Below, piece after piece: positions 18,197-26,533 of a stretch of DNA of 64,000 bases. The notes under the pieces are model-generated. The model saw only the letters and a list, made by a program, of their open reading frames with translations. It was not told the origin of the DNA and made no database searches. Source of the stretch: Mycosynbacter sp964593465 (GTDB lineage Bacteria; Patescibacteriota; Saccharimonadia; Saccharimonadales; Saccharimonadaceae); NCBI GenBank assembly GCA_964593465.1, contig CAZQJY010000003.1, positions 59,802 through 123,801 of the forward strand. Direction: 5' to 3'. Positions within the stretch are counted from its first letter, which is position 1, and each line of letters begins with the position of its first letter. The position numbers and the translations under genes are program-made.

Positions 18197-18223
18197 CCCC
18201 CGCTAGCAGCCAGCTAGCGGGGG
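18197..18223 (+). terminator. GC-rich terminator hairpin after the 17705 gene
   Basis: Perfect 11-bp stem CCCCCGCTAGC / GCTAGCGGGGG with a 5-nt loop. The downstream tract is only moderately T-rich. Confidence 0.75.
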
Positions 18224-18378
18224 ATTCGTCTTTGTTTTGATAGCATACAAGTTGCAAATCATGCAAGTCCATGCTATAGATATATCCAGTTTTGTCGAGA
18301 GTCGACAAATCGGCTTTGTCCGACCTGTTACTCTCTACAAAATGGAGTTTGACAGGACTAGTGCAAAGGAGACCCTCG

Positions 18379-18693
18379 GTGGCAAATTACCTCAATGCCG
18401 ACCCGATGCTGCCCAAGCTGCTACTGCAGGCAGGCGACGTTATCCGCGCCAACCAGCATGCATGCTGGCCCGTGCGCAACACGACCAATCGCCAGTGGTG
18501 GCAGTTCTGGCGCCGCACTCCCAGAGAACCGGAAAAGTGGTCAATCATTCAGGTCAAGGACTCCTCGACAGGAGAAGGGGTACGCGATCTCTACATCTCT
18601 CCCGACGGCAGAATCGGTACGGGGCACGTGTACCCACGGGCTGCCATGATGGTCGCCTACATCCGCGAGGTCCCAAAGACCGAACTTCGATAG
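18379..18693 (+). CDS. Hypothetical protein (104 aa), GTG start
   Basis: No family recognised. The in-frame TTG at 18292 has no ribosome site, whereas GTG 18379 is preceded by AAAGGAG (18365-18371) at 7-nt spacing, so I start there. Trp-rich centre (RQWWQFWRRTPREPEKW), a beta-rich second half. It follows the 17705 gene and has its own terminator. Confidence 0.58.
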   Translation: MANYLNADPMLPKLLLQAGDVIRANQHACWPVRNTTNRQWWQFWRRTPREPEKWSIIQVKDSSTGEGVRDLYISPDGRIGTGHVYPRAAMMVAYIREVPKTELR

Positions 18694-18793
18694 GACATCA
18701 ATGATGCCTTGCGGCGACTTATCGTTGAACTACCGCACCAATCCCGGCCCGGCATCCTCCCCGCCTACCAGTCCTAGGCTGTCAAACGTAAGT

Positions 18794-18825
18794 CCCTGCC
18801 AAGAAATTGGCGGGGCTGTTTAATT
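18794..18825 (+). terminator. Terminator after the 18379 gene
   Basis: CCCTGCCAA gaaa TTGGCGGGG stem (one mismatch) followed by a T-rich tract. It converges with the minus-strand hairpin at 18838-18864. Confidence 0.7.
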
Positions 18826-18837
18826 TCACAAGCAAAA

Positions 18838-19186
18838 TAAAACCGGTCTCTAGAGACCGGTTTTAGGGGTAGAAGCAAGATCTTGAAATGAAAAGAGACC
18901 AGGTAAGGGTGGGCATCACCTGGCCTCGTTTCACCCTTCAACCCACCCGGGCTTCCCAGTAGCAAAGCGTCAGCACCAAAACTCCATAAGGTGTGCGCCT
19001 GACCAGACGGTCAATACTTGAATACTTGCTAACAAGAGGTCCGCCTTTGAAATAAAGGGCAGTTAAAGGGGTTAGTATGCATGCAATGCTCATTCCAGAG
19101 CACTGATTTTAGCACTCATCGGCTCAAAAAGCGGAGGGTAGATACTTAGAGAACACATTGCACACAACCTAACATAAGTTAGAATA
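18838..19186 (-). ncRNA. Candidate structured non-coding RNA of unknown family
   Basis: About 350 nt with no plausible ORF but dense complementary segments. On the minus strand, a 5' hairpin (CTAAC/GTTAG) is followed by GAGTGCT...AGTGCTC, a stem around CCTTTATTTCAAAGG, a GACC/GGTC hairpin, and near the 3' end GGGTGGG - CCAGGT - CCCACCC - ACCTGG in interleaved order, which is an H-type pseudoknot. It ends in a perfect 12-bp hairpin (AAAACCGGTCTC / GAGACCGGTTTT, 18838-18864) suitable as terminator. I could not match it to RNase P RNA, tmRNA, 6S or SRP RNA: the conserved cores are absent. The strand call rests on the terminator position; the 5' end is approximate. It lies divergently from dprA. 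Confidence 0.5.
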
Positions 19187-19203
19187 GGGGGTATAAGGTG
19201 CAT

Positions 19204-19228
19204 TTGATTGACCTCGCTGATCAATCAA
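19204..19228. promoter_or_regulatory. 8-bp inverted repeat between RNA candidate and dprA
   Basis: TTGATTGA (19204-19211) and TCAATCAA (19221-19228) are perfectly complementary across 9 nt, between the RNA candidate and dprA. Possible operator or part of either promoter region; nothing else marks its role. Confidence 0.35.
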
Positions 19229-19285
19229 TCGTTATCCATATTAGCACGTATATTGTATTATGTCAACACTTTTTACATATTTTGC

Positions 19286-20143
19286 ATGAAAATCAATCAA
19301 ATTTCTCCAGATGAAAACAAATTCACAAGCATTTTGACCTCTGTGAATCCAAGACCACAAGCACTATACTATTTAGGTACATTACCAGATAAACGTCAAC
19401 CTACTATCGCCATTGTTGGCACACGCAAACCCACCAGATACGGCGAAGAAGTCACGCACAAATTTGCCTACGAGCTTGCCAAGCGAAGAGTGATTGTCGT
19501 GAGCGGTCTCGCGCTTGGTGTCGATGGTATCGCTCATCGCGCCACGCTCGAAGCTGGTGGCGCAACACTTGCGGTGCTGGCAAATGGACTTTCAAAAATA
19601 ACACCGCACTCGCACAGGCAGCTCGGGCTAGATATCTTGATAAATGGAGGTGCCATCCTCAGCGAATACGAACCAGACATACCCCCGCTTGCGCATCGCT
19701 TTCTCGAACGCAACCGAATAGTAAGTGGGCTAGCCGATGCCATCCTGATCACAGAAGCAGCCACCCGTAGCGGCACTCTCGCGACCGCCGCCTACGCACT
19801 ACAGCAAGGCAAAGACGTGTTTGTTATACCCGGTAACATCAGCAGCCCCCTGAGTGCTGGCTGCAACCAACTGATACGTCAAGGTGCCACGCCCGTTACA
19901 AAAGTAGAGGACATCCTAGAAGTTATTATGCCAGCTGGCGCTGAGAGCCAGCTGAAGATGCCGCTTGGTGATACGCCCGCACAATCGCGAATCATTGAGC
20001 TACTGCAGTCTGGCTTGCGCGACGGTGATGAGCTACAGCGGGCGAGTGAGCTAGACGCTGGCACATTCTCGAGCGAGCTGACGATGCTCGAGATTAGCGG
20101 TACGGTGCGTGCGCTAGGAGCAAATCAGTGGACTTTGCGGTGA
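19286..20143 (+). CDS. dprA: DNA processing protein DprA
   Basis: 285 residues from ATG 19286; the longer in-frame extension is AT-rich and unlike the family N-terminus. The Rossmann-like core has IVGTRKPTRYGEEVTHKFA, SGLALGVDGIAHRATLEAGG, NGLSKITPHSHRQL, GAILSEYEP and the typical ITEAATRSGTLATAAYALQQGKDVFVIPG. A small C-terminal winged-helix segment follows. DprA protects incoming single-stranded DNA and loads RecA during natural transformation, consistent with the pilin in this window and with CPR dependence on imported nucleotides. Confidence 0.93.
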   Translation: MKINQISPDENKFTSILTSVNPRPQALYYLGTLPDKRQPTIAIVGTRKPTRYGEEVTHKFAYELAKRRVIVVSGLALGVDGIAHRATLEAGGATLAVLANGLSKITPHSHRQLGLDILINGGAILSEYEPDIPPLAHRFLERNRIVSGLADAILITEAATRSGTLATAAYALQQGKDVFVIPGNISSPLSAGCNQLIRQGATPVTKVEDILEVIMPAGAESQLKMPLGDTPAQSRIIELLQSGLRDGDELQRASELDAGTFSSELTMLEISGTVRALGANQWTLR

Positions 20144-20159
20144 TATTGTTGTAAAGATA

Positions 20160-20188
20160 TTGACTTTTTGTTATTTTTGTGCTAATAT
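20160..20188 (+). promoter_or_regulatory. Promoter of the 20262 gene
   Basis: TTGACT (20160-20165), 17-bp spacer, TAATAT (20183-20188). It leaves a ~70-nt leader with AAAGGAG before ATG 20262, unlike the leaderless core genes. Confidence 0.7.
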
Positions 20189-20261
20189 GCAGCTTGTTCA
20201 CAGGTTTTGTCAAAGGCTAGGTATTTCACCTCGCCACCTGCAGAGTCTAAAGGAGACTTTT

Positions 20262-20795
20262 ATGAACGCGCCGTCCAATTCGTCCACGCCCACCCCTGCG
20301 AAGACGCAGCGACCGAGCCGCAAGGTCGGCCTCATCAGTGCAGCAGCCATCGTGGTTGTCGCACTCGTCATCGGGGGTCTGGTGTCGTGGCTGCGCCATG
20401 GCAACGACACCGAGCCGGCCAGCCTGAGCGACCAGACGGTCGTCCTGGTGCCGGAGTACGGTGCCGTTGCCGGTACCGCGGTGCGCAGTGGCGATACCGT
20501 CACCTGCGACCCTGGTCTGGCGACCGTGCCATTCCGACAGGGCGGTACGGTGTCCCACAACGGGACGCGCTACGCCGCCAACTGGGACGGTTCGGCGATG
20601 ACCATCACGGTCACCAACGCCGATGGCAATCCGTTGGCTGCCGAGCCACTCAAGGGTGTGCTCGTCACCGACCATGACAGCAAGGTCAAGGTCGCGGTAC
20701 TGTCCGCCGGTGAGCGCAAGGCGCACACCTTCCTCGTCAGCAACGAGGACTGGGGCAACATCCGCGACATCTCCGGCTGCGCCGTCGGCATGTAG
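20262..20795 (+). CDS. Membrane-anchored extracytoplasmic hypothetical protein
   Basis: 177 residues from ATG 20262, which has AAAGGAG upstream. A Ser/Thr/Pro-rich basic cytosolic N-terminus (1-25), one membrane helix (LISAAAIVVVALVIGGLVSWL) and a ~125-residue exterior domain with two Cys (CDPG and SGCAVGM) that could form a disulphide. No family recognised. The layout resembles small surface proteins of Actinobacteria, and the codons look G+C-rich. Own promoter and terminator. Confidence 0.68.
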   Translation: MNAPSNSSTPTPAKTQRPSRKVGLISAAAIVVVALVIGGLVSWLRHGNDTEPASLSDQTVVLVPEYGAVAGTAVRSGDTVTCDPGLATVPFRQGGTVSHNGTRYAANWDGSAMTITVTNADGNPLAAEPLKGVLVTDHDSKVKVAVLSAGERKAHTFLVSNEDWGNIRDISGCAVGM

Positions 20796-20890
20796 TTCGG
20801 CGACTCGGACTAAAGCATGTAGCAGCATGCTTGGCATCCGCCAAAACCAAAATAGTCCCCCTGGGATTTGTCAGAGGAGAATCTCCTCAC

Positions 20891-20922
20891 AGCGCCATGC
20901 AAATGGCGCTTTAGTCTTTTTT
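20891..20922 (+). terminator. Terminator after the 20262 gene
   Basis: AGCGCCAT gcaa ATGGCGCT perfect 8-bp stem followed by a T-rich tail ending in TTTTTT. Confidence 0.85.
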
Positions 20923-20938
20923 GGACATACAAGCTATC

Positions 20939-21017
20939 TTGACTTATTTGTAAATAGGTATTATACTAGCCCTACCCGTCGGAGATTCCGACATTTCTAC
21001 CGACGGATGTTCGGTAG
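20939..21017 (+). promoter_or_regulatory. Promoter and hairpin-bearing 5' leader of the 21038 gene
   Basis: TTGACT (20939-20944), 17 bp, TATACT (20962-20967). Just after the predicted start come two tandem hairpins, GTCGGA/TCCGAC (20978-20992) and CTACCGA/TCGGTAG (20997-21017), then AAGGAG (21027-21032). The hairpins could stabilise the mRNA 5' end or be a binding site. Confidence 0.65.
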
Positions 21018-21037
21018 ACAGTATGGAAGGAGTCGTC

Positions 21038-21343
21038 ATGGAGACGGCAAATCAACTGTTCAGCGTCACAGACAACCTGTGCCATATCACCCCGAGCGGT
21101 CTCGACCTGCTCGAGGGTGCCGGCTACGACGATGTGGATCTCATGGATCTCATACTGGAAACTGGCGGTGTTTCGCTGGTTGCCAGGCCTCGTACGCAAG
21201 GTGTCTTCTTCGTGATCTACGGTGGCGACAAGGCACATGCCTACGCGGCAACCACCCTAGAGTGTGCGTTCCGCAAGGCGCAGCCGTTCTACGCCGGTGG
21301 CTTCAGCAAGCCGATTCCCGGCGCAGCGCTGCTCGCCGCATGA
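21038..21343 (+). CDS. Hypothetical protein (101 aa)
   Basis: Not recognised. Starts at ATG 21038 with AAGGAG at 5-nt spacing; an in-frame ATG at 21023 has none. Compact alpha/beta composition, no signal or membrane helix. A single-gene unit with consensus promoter, structured leader and hairpin terminator. Confidence 0.66.
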   Translation: METANQLFSVTDNLCHITPSGLDLLEGAGYDDVDLMDLILETGGVSLVARPRTQGVFFVIYGGDKAHAYAATTLECAFRKAQPFYAGGFSKPIPGAALLAA

Positions 21344-21366
21344 GCAAGGTGCTACCGAACACCACG

Positions 21367-21395
21367 CCACTCTCCGCTACTAATGCGGAGAGTGG
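21367..21395 (+). terminator. Hairpin after the 21038 gene
   Basis: Perfect 11-bp stem CCACTCTCCGC / GCGGAGAGTGG with 7-nt loop. The T-run after it is weak. Confidence 0.6.
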
Positions 21396-21441
21396 CGCTC
21401 TCATGTTTGACTAACTTTATATTTTGTGATAAAATAGAACT

Positions 21442-21891
21442 ATGGGTAGAAGTAACATGGGTCGGCATCGCGCCGCCTTTTTCATTATGATGGCGTGCGT
21501 GGCCGCCATTGTGTTCACGGGGTGCTCAACCTCTGCGGCAGACAAATCCGTTCCGATAATTACGCCCGGCAACCCTTACAACGACTCTGTTGTGAGAGGG
21601 GACGCCAACGGTAAGCGCGACGATTGTGCGGGGATTGCCATCACGTTCCAGGCATCCCAGGCACTGTCGGGAACGCCCCAGACCGAACTGACCTATAAGG
21701 TCAGTAACGTCAGAGCAGTCATCGTCGGAGAGGCGGGTGTCGCACCTGGCAGTAATGCCAGCAACCAGATGACCGCAGCACTCACCGAAGAGCAATCCCG
21801 TCAAGTGGCACACACCGGTCGTCTCACGATCAAGCTGGAAGACTTCTGGCCTTCGATCGAGAGTCTCGACTGGCTCACTGCCTGTCCCTAA
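21442..21891 (+). CDS. Small lipoprotein of unknown function
   Basis: 149 residues. Basic start, hydrophobic stretch (AAFFIMMACVAAIVF) and lipobox VFTGC with Cys28 define a lipoprotein signal peptide. The mature part has two further Cys (DDCAG and the terminal TACP) and a beta-rich core; family not recognised. TAAAAT at 21430-21435 ends 6 nt before the ATG. A 17-bp perfect terminator stem follows. Confidence 0.72.
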   Translation: MGRSNMGRHRAAFFIMMACVAAIVFTGCSTSAADKSVPIITPGNPYNDSVVRGDANGKRDDCAGIAITFQASQALSGTPQTELTYKVSNVRAVIVGEAGVAPGSNASNQMTAALTEEQSRQVAHTGRLTIKLEDFWPSIESLDWLTACP

Positions 21892-21902
21892 CATTTACCC
21901 AC

Positions 21903-21955
21903 GGGGCGTCGCTACTGTCATATCCGACAGTAGCGACGCCCCCTTATTTCTTTTG
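21903..21955 (+). terminator. Very strong terminator after the lipoprotein gene
   Basis: 17-bp perfect stem beginning GGGGCGTCGCTACTGTC, 6-nt loop, then a T-rich tail (21943-21955). Confidence 0.9.
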
Positions 21956-21966
21956 CAAAGTTATTA

Positions 21967-22413
21967 CTACGCGTCGATATAATGGTCGAGGACAATTCGC
22001 GATGGGCGTTTTGTCAGCGCATACGACAATACCAACCCCGTCATATAATCCATTGCATACGAATCGTGTACATCACGCTCTTCTAGATTGAGACGCCAGC
22101 GTCCGGTGCAGCGTGTCATCTGGATAATATCAGTGGGTTCGCGCAGCATTGGGGGAGTGGGGCCCATACCGCTGCCTGCATTAAATGCCTGCAATGGCGC
22201 ACCTTCGCGGTAGAGTGACACAACATCTGGTAAAAGGTGTACGTTGAGCTGAGCAAAGGTATGTTCAATTTCGTCAAGATGAGCATTGAGTACAATCACA
22301 CCTTCGGGGGTTACTGGCACTTTGAGCGCCACTTCGTCACCAGTAACCGTATCTATATCACCTCGAGTAAGTGCATCAAGAGATACCTCGTGCGATTCGT
22401 TGAGCTCTATCAT
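21967..22413 (-). CDS. Hypothetical protein (148 aa)
   Basis: No family recognised. Acidic, soluble. Minus-strand TATAAT ends about 9 nt before the ATG, with no Shine-Dalgarno. It is divergent from topA across 171 nt of AT-rich DNA. Confidence 0.58.
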   Translation of the reverse strand: MIELNESHEVSLDALTRGDIDTVTGDEVALKVPVTPEGVIVLNAHLDEIEHTFAQLNVHLLPDVVSLYREGAPLQAFNAGSGMGPTPPMLREPTDIIQMTRCTGRWRLNLEERDVHDSYAMDYMTGLVLSYALTKRPSRIVLDHYIDA

Positions 22414-22584
22414 ATTTTATATATTATAGCATAATAGTAAAATAAATACAATATCCTTGTGTGATAATTATATATCCGTAGAGATTTTTATTCTCTTGCA
22501 CACTTGACGCTCGCTCACTATTTGCATACAATGTTGCACTGTGTTTTAGTAAATAGAGCATCAACCATAAGCAGTACATAATTT

Positions 22585-25059
22585 ATGGCCAAAAATTTAG
22601 TAATAGTAGAGAGCCCAGCAAAAGCCAAGACAATCGAGAAATATCTCGGGAGTGATTTTCACGTGCTTTCGAGCGTCGGCCATATCCGATCTATTGTAAA
22701 AAAGACGAGCGATGGCACGCCACCAATCGACATTGACAATGGCTTCAAAACAACTTACGAAGTTGATCCGGAAAAAAAGAAGATAATTGCCGAACTCAAA
22801 CGAGCAGTAAAGGCAGTGGGTGCAGCTAACGTTTGGCTCGCAACCGACGAAGACCGTGAAGGAGAGGCGATAGCCTGGCACCTTTGTGAAGTCTTGAAAC
22901 TTGACCCGCGCACTACTAAGCGTATCGTGTTTCATGAAATCACAAAAAGTGCTATCGAAGAAGCAGTAAAGACCCCACGCACCATAGATATGAACCTCGT
23001 GCAAGCGCAGCAAGCCCGCCAAATCCTCGATCGTATAGTAGGGTTCGAGCTCAGTCCTGTAGTGTGGCAAAAAGTACCTGGCGGTAAGAGTGCAGGACGC
23101 GTACAAAGCCCAGCTGTACGCCTACTTGTCGAGCGTGAACGTGAGATTACGGCGTTTGAAGGTTCATCAACGTTTAAAGTCGTGGCTATCTTTTTACATG
23201 AAGGTACAGAGGTCAAGGCTGAATTGCCGCAAAACTTTAAGACAGAAACCGAAGCACAGAAATTCCTTGAGAGCCTCTCGGGAGCAACATTCACTGTATC
23301 GGACATCGCCAAAACACCTGGCACACGTAACCCAGCCGCGCCGTTCACCACCAGCACACTCCAGCAAGCAGCCAACTCTCGGCTTGGTTTTGGCTCCAAG
23401 GCCACCATGGCCAGCGCCCAAAAACTATACCAAGAAGGTAAAATTACCTACATGCGTACCGACAGTACCAACTTATCAGGTCAGGCAATTACTGCAGCTA
23501 AAGACTTTATCACTAGTGCCTATGGCCCAGAGTATAGCCAGGTACGCCAGTTTAAGACCAAAAACGCCAGTGCGCAGGAAGCTCACGAAGCAATTCGTCC
23601 AACAGACATGCGACTAGAAAAGGGTAGTAGCAACGAGTACGACCAAAAACTCTATAATCTCATTCGTAGCCGCACACTCGCGAGCCAAATGGCACCCGCA
23701 AAGTTAGAGAAAACCACCATTACTGTTACCGTCAGCACATCAGACAAAATATTCGAAGCCAAGGGCGAGGTGATTGTATTCGATGGTTTCCTCAAAGTCT
23801 ACGGCACCAATAAAAAAGAAGACGCCCTGCTCCCACCAGTTCACAGTGGTGATACACTAGCGCTCCACGAAGCCACCGCTCGTCAAACCTTTGCACGCCC
23901 ACCAGCTCGCTACACAGAAGGAAGCTTGGTCAAAAAACTCGAAGAGCTGGGTATTGGCCGCCCAAGCACCTACGCAACTATCATCGATACCGTGCAGACG
24001 CGCGGCTATGTCGTGAAAGGTGAGGGCGAGGGCACACCGCGAGATGTTATCGTACTATCCTACCCACCACAGTCGAACGCTGCCGCCAACCTTCCATCAG
24101 AAACACTAACCCCGTCGACATCGTCAGATGTAACAGACGTTTCTGATGAAACGGTTGATGAGAAGCGCGACTATGACGTAACCATAGAAAACGGCGTGTC
24201 TCGCAAAATCATCACCGAAAAAACCGGTGCTGACCGTGGTAAACTCGTACCAACACCCGCTGGTGAGCTTATCGCCGACTTCTTAGGAGAACACTTCGAG
24301 CAGGTCGTCGACTACGACTTTACCGCCAACGTTGAGCAAGAATTCGACCAAATCGCTGCAGATAATCTCGCACGCAACGCTATGCTCTCTGCATTCTACA
24401 CACCGTTTCACAAGCTCATCGAACAATCTGGCGGCATTGACCGCAGCAAAGTTGGTGCGCAAAAAGAAGTTGGCATAGACCCCAAGACAGGCAAGATGAT
24501 ATTTGCACGCTTTGGCCGATTTGGCCCCATGCTCCAACTAGGCAGCACAGATGACGAAGACAAGCCAACATTTGCACCTATGCCTGCAGGCAAGAAAATC
24601 GAGACCATCTCGCTCGACGAAGCCCTGTATGCGTTCAAACTACCACGTGTCGTAGGGCAGACTAGCGATGGTCAAGATATCAAAGCCAACGTTGGCCGAT
24701 TCGGCCCTTATATTCAAGTTGGCAAGCTCTTCGTAAGTATCAAGCCCGAAGACCCACACGAAATCACACTAGAAAAAGCGCTCGAACTCTACGCCGCCAA
24801 GCTCAAAGCCGAAGCAGAAAAAAACATTGCCGACTTTGGCGATGGAATAAAAGTGCTCAACGGCCGCTGGGGACCCTACGTGACAGACGGTAAGAAAAAC
24901 GCCAAAGTGCCAAAAGACACTGATCCAAAAGAAATCACTCACACACAAGCCAAAGAAATGCTCGAAGCCGCACCAGCCGGAAAAGGCCGCTTTGCTAAGA
25001 AAACTGCAGCTGCTAAAAAACCTGCCGCTAAAAAGAAACCTACGACTCGCAAGAAGTAG
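22585..25059 (+). CDS. topA: DNA topoisomerase I with H1-like tail
   Basis: 824 residues. Toprim domain at the N-terminus (VIVESPAKAKTIEKYLG and DEDREGEAIAWHL), active-site Tyr in ITYMRTDSTNLS near residue 295. The zinc-ribbon C-terminus of proteobacterial TopA is replaced by repeated FARFGRFGPMLQLG-type motifs and a Lys/Ala-rich tail (KKPAAKKKPTTRKK) resembling histone H1. It relaxes negative supercoils. A -10-like element immediately precedes the ATG. Confidence 0.95.
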   Translation: MAKNLVIVESPAKAKTIEKYLGSDFHVLSSVGHIRSIVKKTSDGTPPIDIDNGFKTTYEVDPEKKKIIAELKRAVKAVGAANVWLATDEDREGEAIAWHLCEVLKLDPRTTKRIVFHEITKSAIEEAVKTPRTIDMNLVQAQQARQILDRIVGFELSPVVWQKVPGGKSAGRVQSPAVRLLVEREREITAFEGSSTFKVVAIFLHEGTEVKAELPQNFKTETEAQKFLESLSGATFTVSDIAKTPGTRNPAAPFTTSTLQQAANSRLGFGSKATMASAQKLYQEGKITYMRTDSTNLSGQAITAAKDFITSAYGPEYSQVRQFKTKNASAQEAHEAIRPTDMRLEKGSSNEYDQKLYNLIRSRTLASQMAPAKLEKTTITVTVSTSDKIFEAKGEVIVFDGFLKVYGTNKKEDALLPPVHSGDTLALHEATARQTFARPPARYTEGSLVKKLEELGIGRPSTYATIIDTVQTRGYVVKGEGEGTPRDVIVLSYPPQSNAAANLPSETLTPSTSSDVTDVSDETVDEKRDYDVTIENGVSRKIITEKTGADRGKLVPTPAGELIADFLGEHFEQVVDYDFTANVEQEFDQIAADNLARNAMLSAFYTPFHKLIEQSGGIDRSKVGAQKEVGIDPKTGKMIFARFGRFGPMLQLGSTDDEDKPTFAPMPAGKKIETISLDEALYAFKLPRVVGQTSDGQDIKANVGRFGPYIQVGKLFVSIKPEDPHEITLEKALELYAAKLKAEAEKNIADFGDGIKVLNGRWGPYVTDGKKNAKVPKDTDPKEITHTQAKEMLEAAPAGKGRFAKKTAAAKKPAAKKKPTTRKK

Positions 25060-25131
25060 GTATTGACTATTTTAGTCAAACATGTTAGTGTATAAAAGTC
25101 AGCACCTCCCAAACAAAGGATAGTGATTATT

Positions 25132-25407
25132 ATGGCACGCACCTACACGCATACCGGAATCGCCGCCGATACCGCCAGCCTCCTGGACGGCTTCGACGAC
25201 ACGCGCGACATCATGACTCAGGTGCACCTGCTGGGGACAAAGACCAGCTGCACCGAGCTCGTCGATGCGCTCAATCAGTATGCTCGCAAGCAGGGCTCTC
25301 TGACAGCTGTCATCGAGGCGCTGGATGAGCTCAGCGAGAACTACGAACATCCCAGCGAGTATCGCGCCAAGGCGCAGCAGTTCGCCAGTGAACTTCGTCG
25401 CCCCTGA
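25132..25407 (+). CDS. Hypothetical protein (91 aa)
   Basis: Helical, soluble, no family recognised. ATG 25132 lies 11 nt after AAAGGA (25115-25120); a GTG at 25123 is too close. TTGACT at 25063-25068 with TAGTGT 17 bp on is the likely promoter. Its codons look notably G+C-rich, with a private GC-rich terminator. Confidence 0.62.
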   Translation: MARTYTHTGIAADTASLLDGFDDTRDIMTQVHLLGTKTSCTELVDALNQYARKQGSLTAVIEALDELSENYEHPSEYRAKAQQFASELRRP

Positions 25408-25427
25408 CACCCGCCCGCACACAACAA

Positions 25428-25479
25428 GAGCCCGCCCCTCCGAGGACGACGCCTCTCCTTGTGTGGGGCGGGCTCTTTT
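25428..25479 (+). terminator. Terminator after the 25132 gene
   Basis: GAGCCCGCCCC (25428-25438) pairs perfectly with GGGGCGGGCTC (25465-25475), followed by TTTT. Confidence 0.85.
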
Positions 25480-25513
25480 CATTTACAAAGCATAGGCGTA
25501 TAGTAAGCAACAC

Positions 25514-26296
25514 ATGAACACATCTCGGTGGGCACCTAGATATACTCCCGGCCTTACGATTGTAGAGTTGCTTATCGTGATTGCTGTCATCGGCGTCTTG
25601 GCAGCACTTACGATTGTCGCGTTCAACGGAGTACAGCGCCGCGCATCAGTAACCTCGATCCAAAGCGACCTATCGCACGCAGCCAAAAGCATGCAAATCA
25701 CCCAAGCACAAACCGGCTCATATCCAGCCATTATTCCATCCGACGTACAGCCATCACCTGGTACCACATTGCGCCTTGTCACTATAGGTACCCCGACATA
25801 CAACGGCATGTCGGCGGTCCAGCGTGGCGTATTATTTCATGATTTGTGTCAGCAACTTGTTACAGAAGGGTATGGCAACGGCTCTAGCCTGAGCGGGCAA
25901 GTTGGTACGTATATTACTGGCTGTCATGTGTATGGTTGGCAGGGGATACAGATCAACGGCTGGCAATCTCGTACTTTCAACGTCCCGATTGGCTCCACTA
26001 CTGTGCGTGACTATTATAATAGTCAGACTGCTTACGATGCATGGTGGCCAGACCAAAAAACTGTTGCCGTTAATTTTGCCGACGAGCTCACCAGCCGCTA
26101 TACGGCTATGGGCGGCACGTTTCCTGTGACGTCTTTCTGGGACACCTGGTCATCTGGTGTGCAAAAAGAAGCATTGCCTACACCTACACCACCGCATGAT
26201 CCTACACGTTTTTGTCTTGAAGGCACACACAGTAAATACAGTGACCTGATCTGGCACGTCACTAGCGATAGCGGTATGGCCCAAGGCGCTTGCTAG
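25514..26296 (+). CDS. Type IV pilin-like protein (prepilin)
   Basis: 260 residues. A short basic leader ends in Gly13, followed by LTIVELLIVIAVIGVLAALT: a class III prepilin cleavage site with Glu at mature position 5 and the hydrophobic assembly helix. The rest is a large variable globular domain with Cys near residues 118 and 137 and a C-terminal pair (FCLEG, GAC). Expected in a surface pilus for twitching, host attachment or DNA uptake. Its size suggests a major pilin variant or a tip pilin. TATAGT at 25499-25504, 9 nt from the ATG. Confidence 0.85.
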   Translation: MNTSRWAPRYTPGLTIVELLIVIAVIGVLAALTIVAFNGVQRRASVTSIQSDLSHAAKSMQITQAQTGSYPAIIPSDVQPSPGTTLRLVTIGTPTYNGMSAVQRGVLFHDLCQQLVTEGYGNGSSLSGQVGTYITGCHVYGWQGIQINGWQSRTFNVPIGSTTVRDYYNSQTAYDAWWPDQKTVAVNFADELTSRYTAMGGTFPVTSFWDTWSSGVQKEALPTPTPPHDPTRFCLEGTHSKYSDLIWHVTSDSGMAQGAC

Positions 26297-26444
26297 ACAA
26301 CCATAAACTCAATCACTAGCGTATATAATAATTTTCTACCCCTGTATATACATAAGCGCACAAAGAATATATATAAAAAGCCTCAAAACATTGTTTACAA
26401 AACAAGTCTAACTCGTGCTATAATAAAGTAAATAGAAAATTTGT

Positions 26445-26473
26445 TTGACATTGAATACACTATGTTTTATAAT
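26445..26473 (+). promoter_or_regulatory. Perfect consensus sigma70 promoter of the 26534 gene
   Basis: TTGACA (26445-26450), 17-bp spacer, TATAAT (26468-26473). It leaves a ~55-nt leader with a GAGG-type ribosome site. A second TATAAT-like box lies upstream near 26420. Confidence 0.88.
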
Positions 26474-26533
26474 GTCTAGCAGACTACGTTAATAAATAGA
26501 TAATTCTGAGGTGAGGCAGAGAGGAATAACTAA

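Noticed and set aside
18838..19186. RNase P RNA, based on CAGGTAAGGGTG and GACCAGACGGTC on the plus strand
   Set aside because: These short pieces resemble M1 RNA but occur in the wrong order, and the invariant GGAAAGTCC core is missing on both strands.
18838..19186. tmRNA
   Set aside because: No tRNA-like acceptor/T-arm, CCA end or tag reading frame was found.
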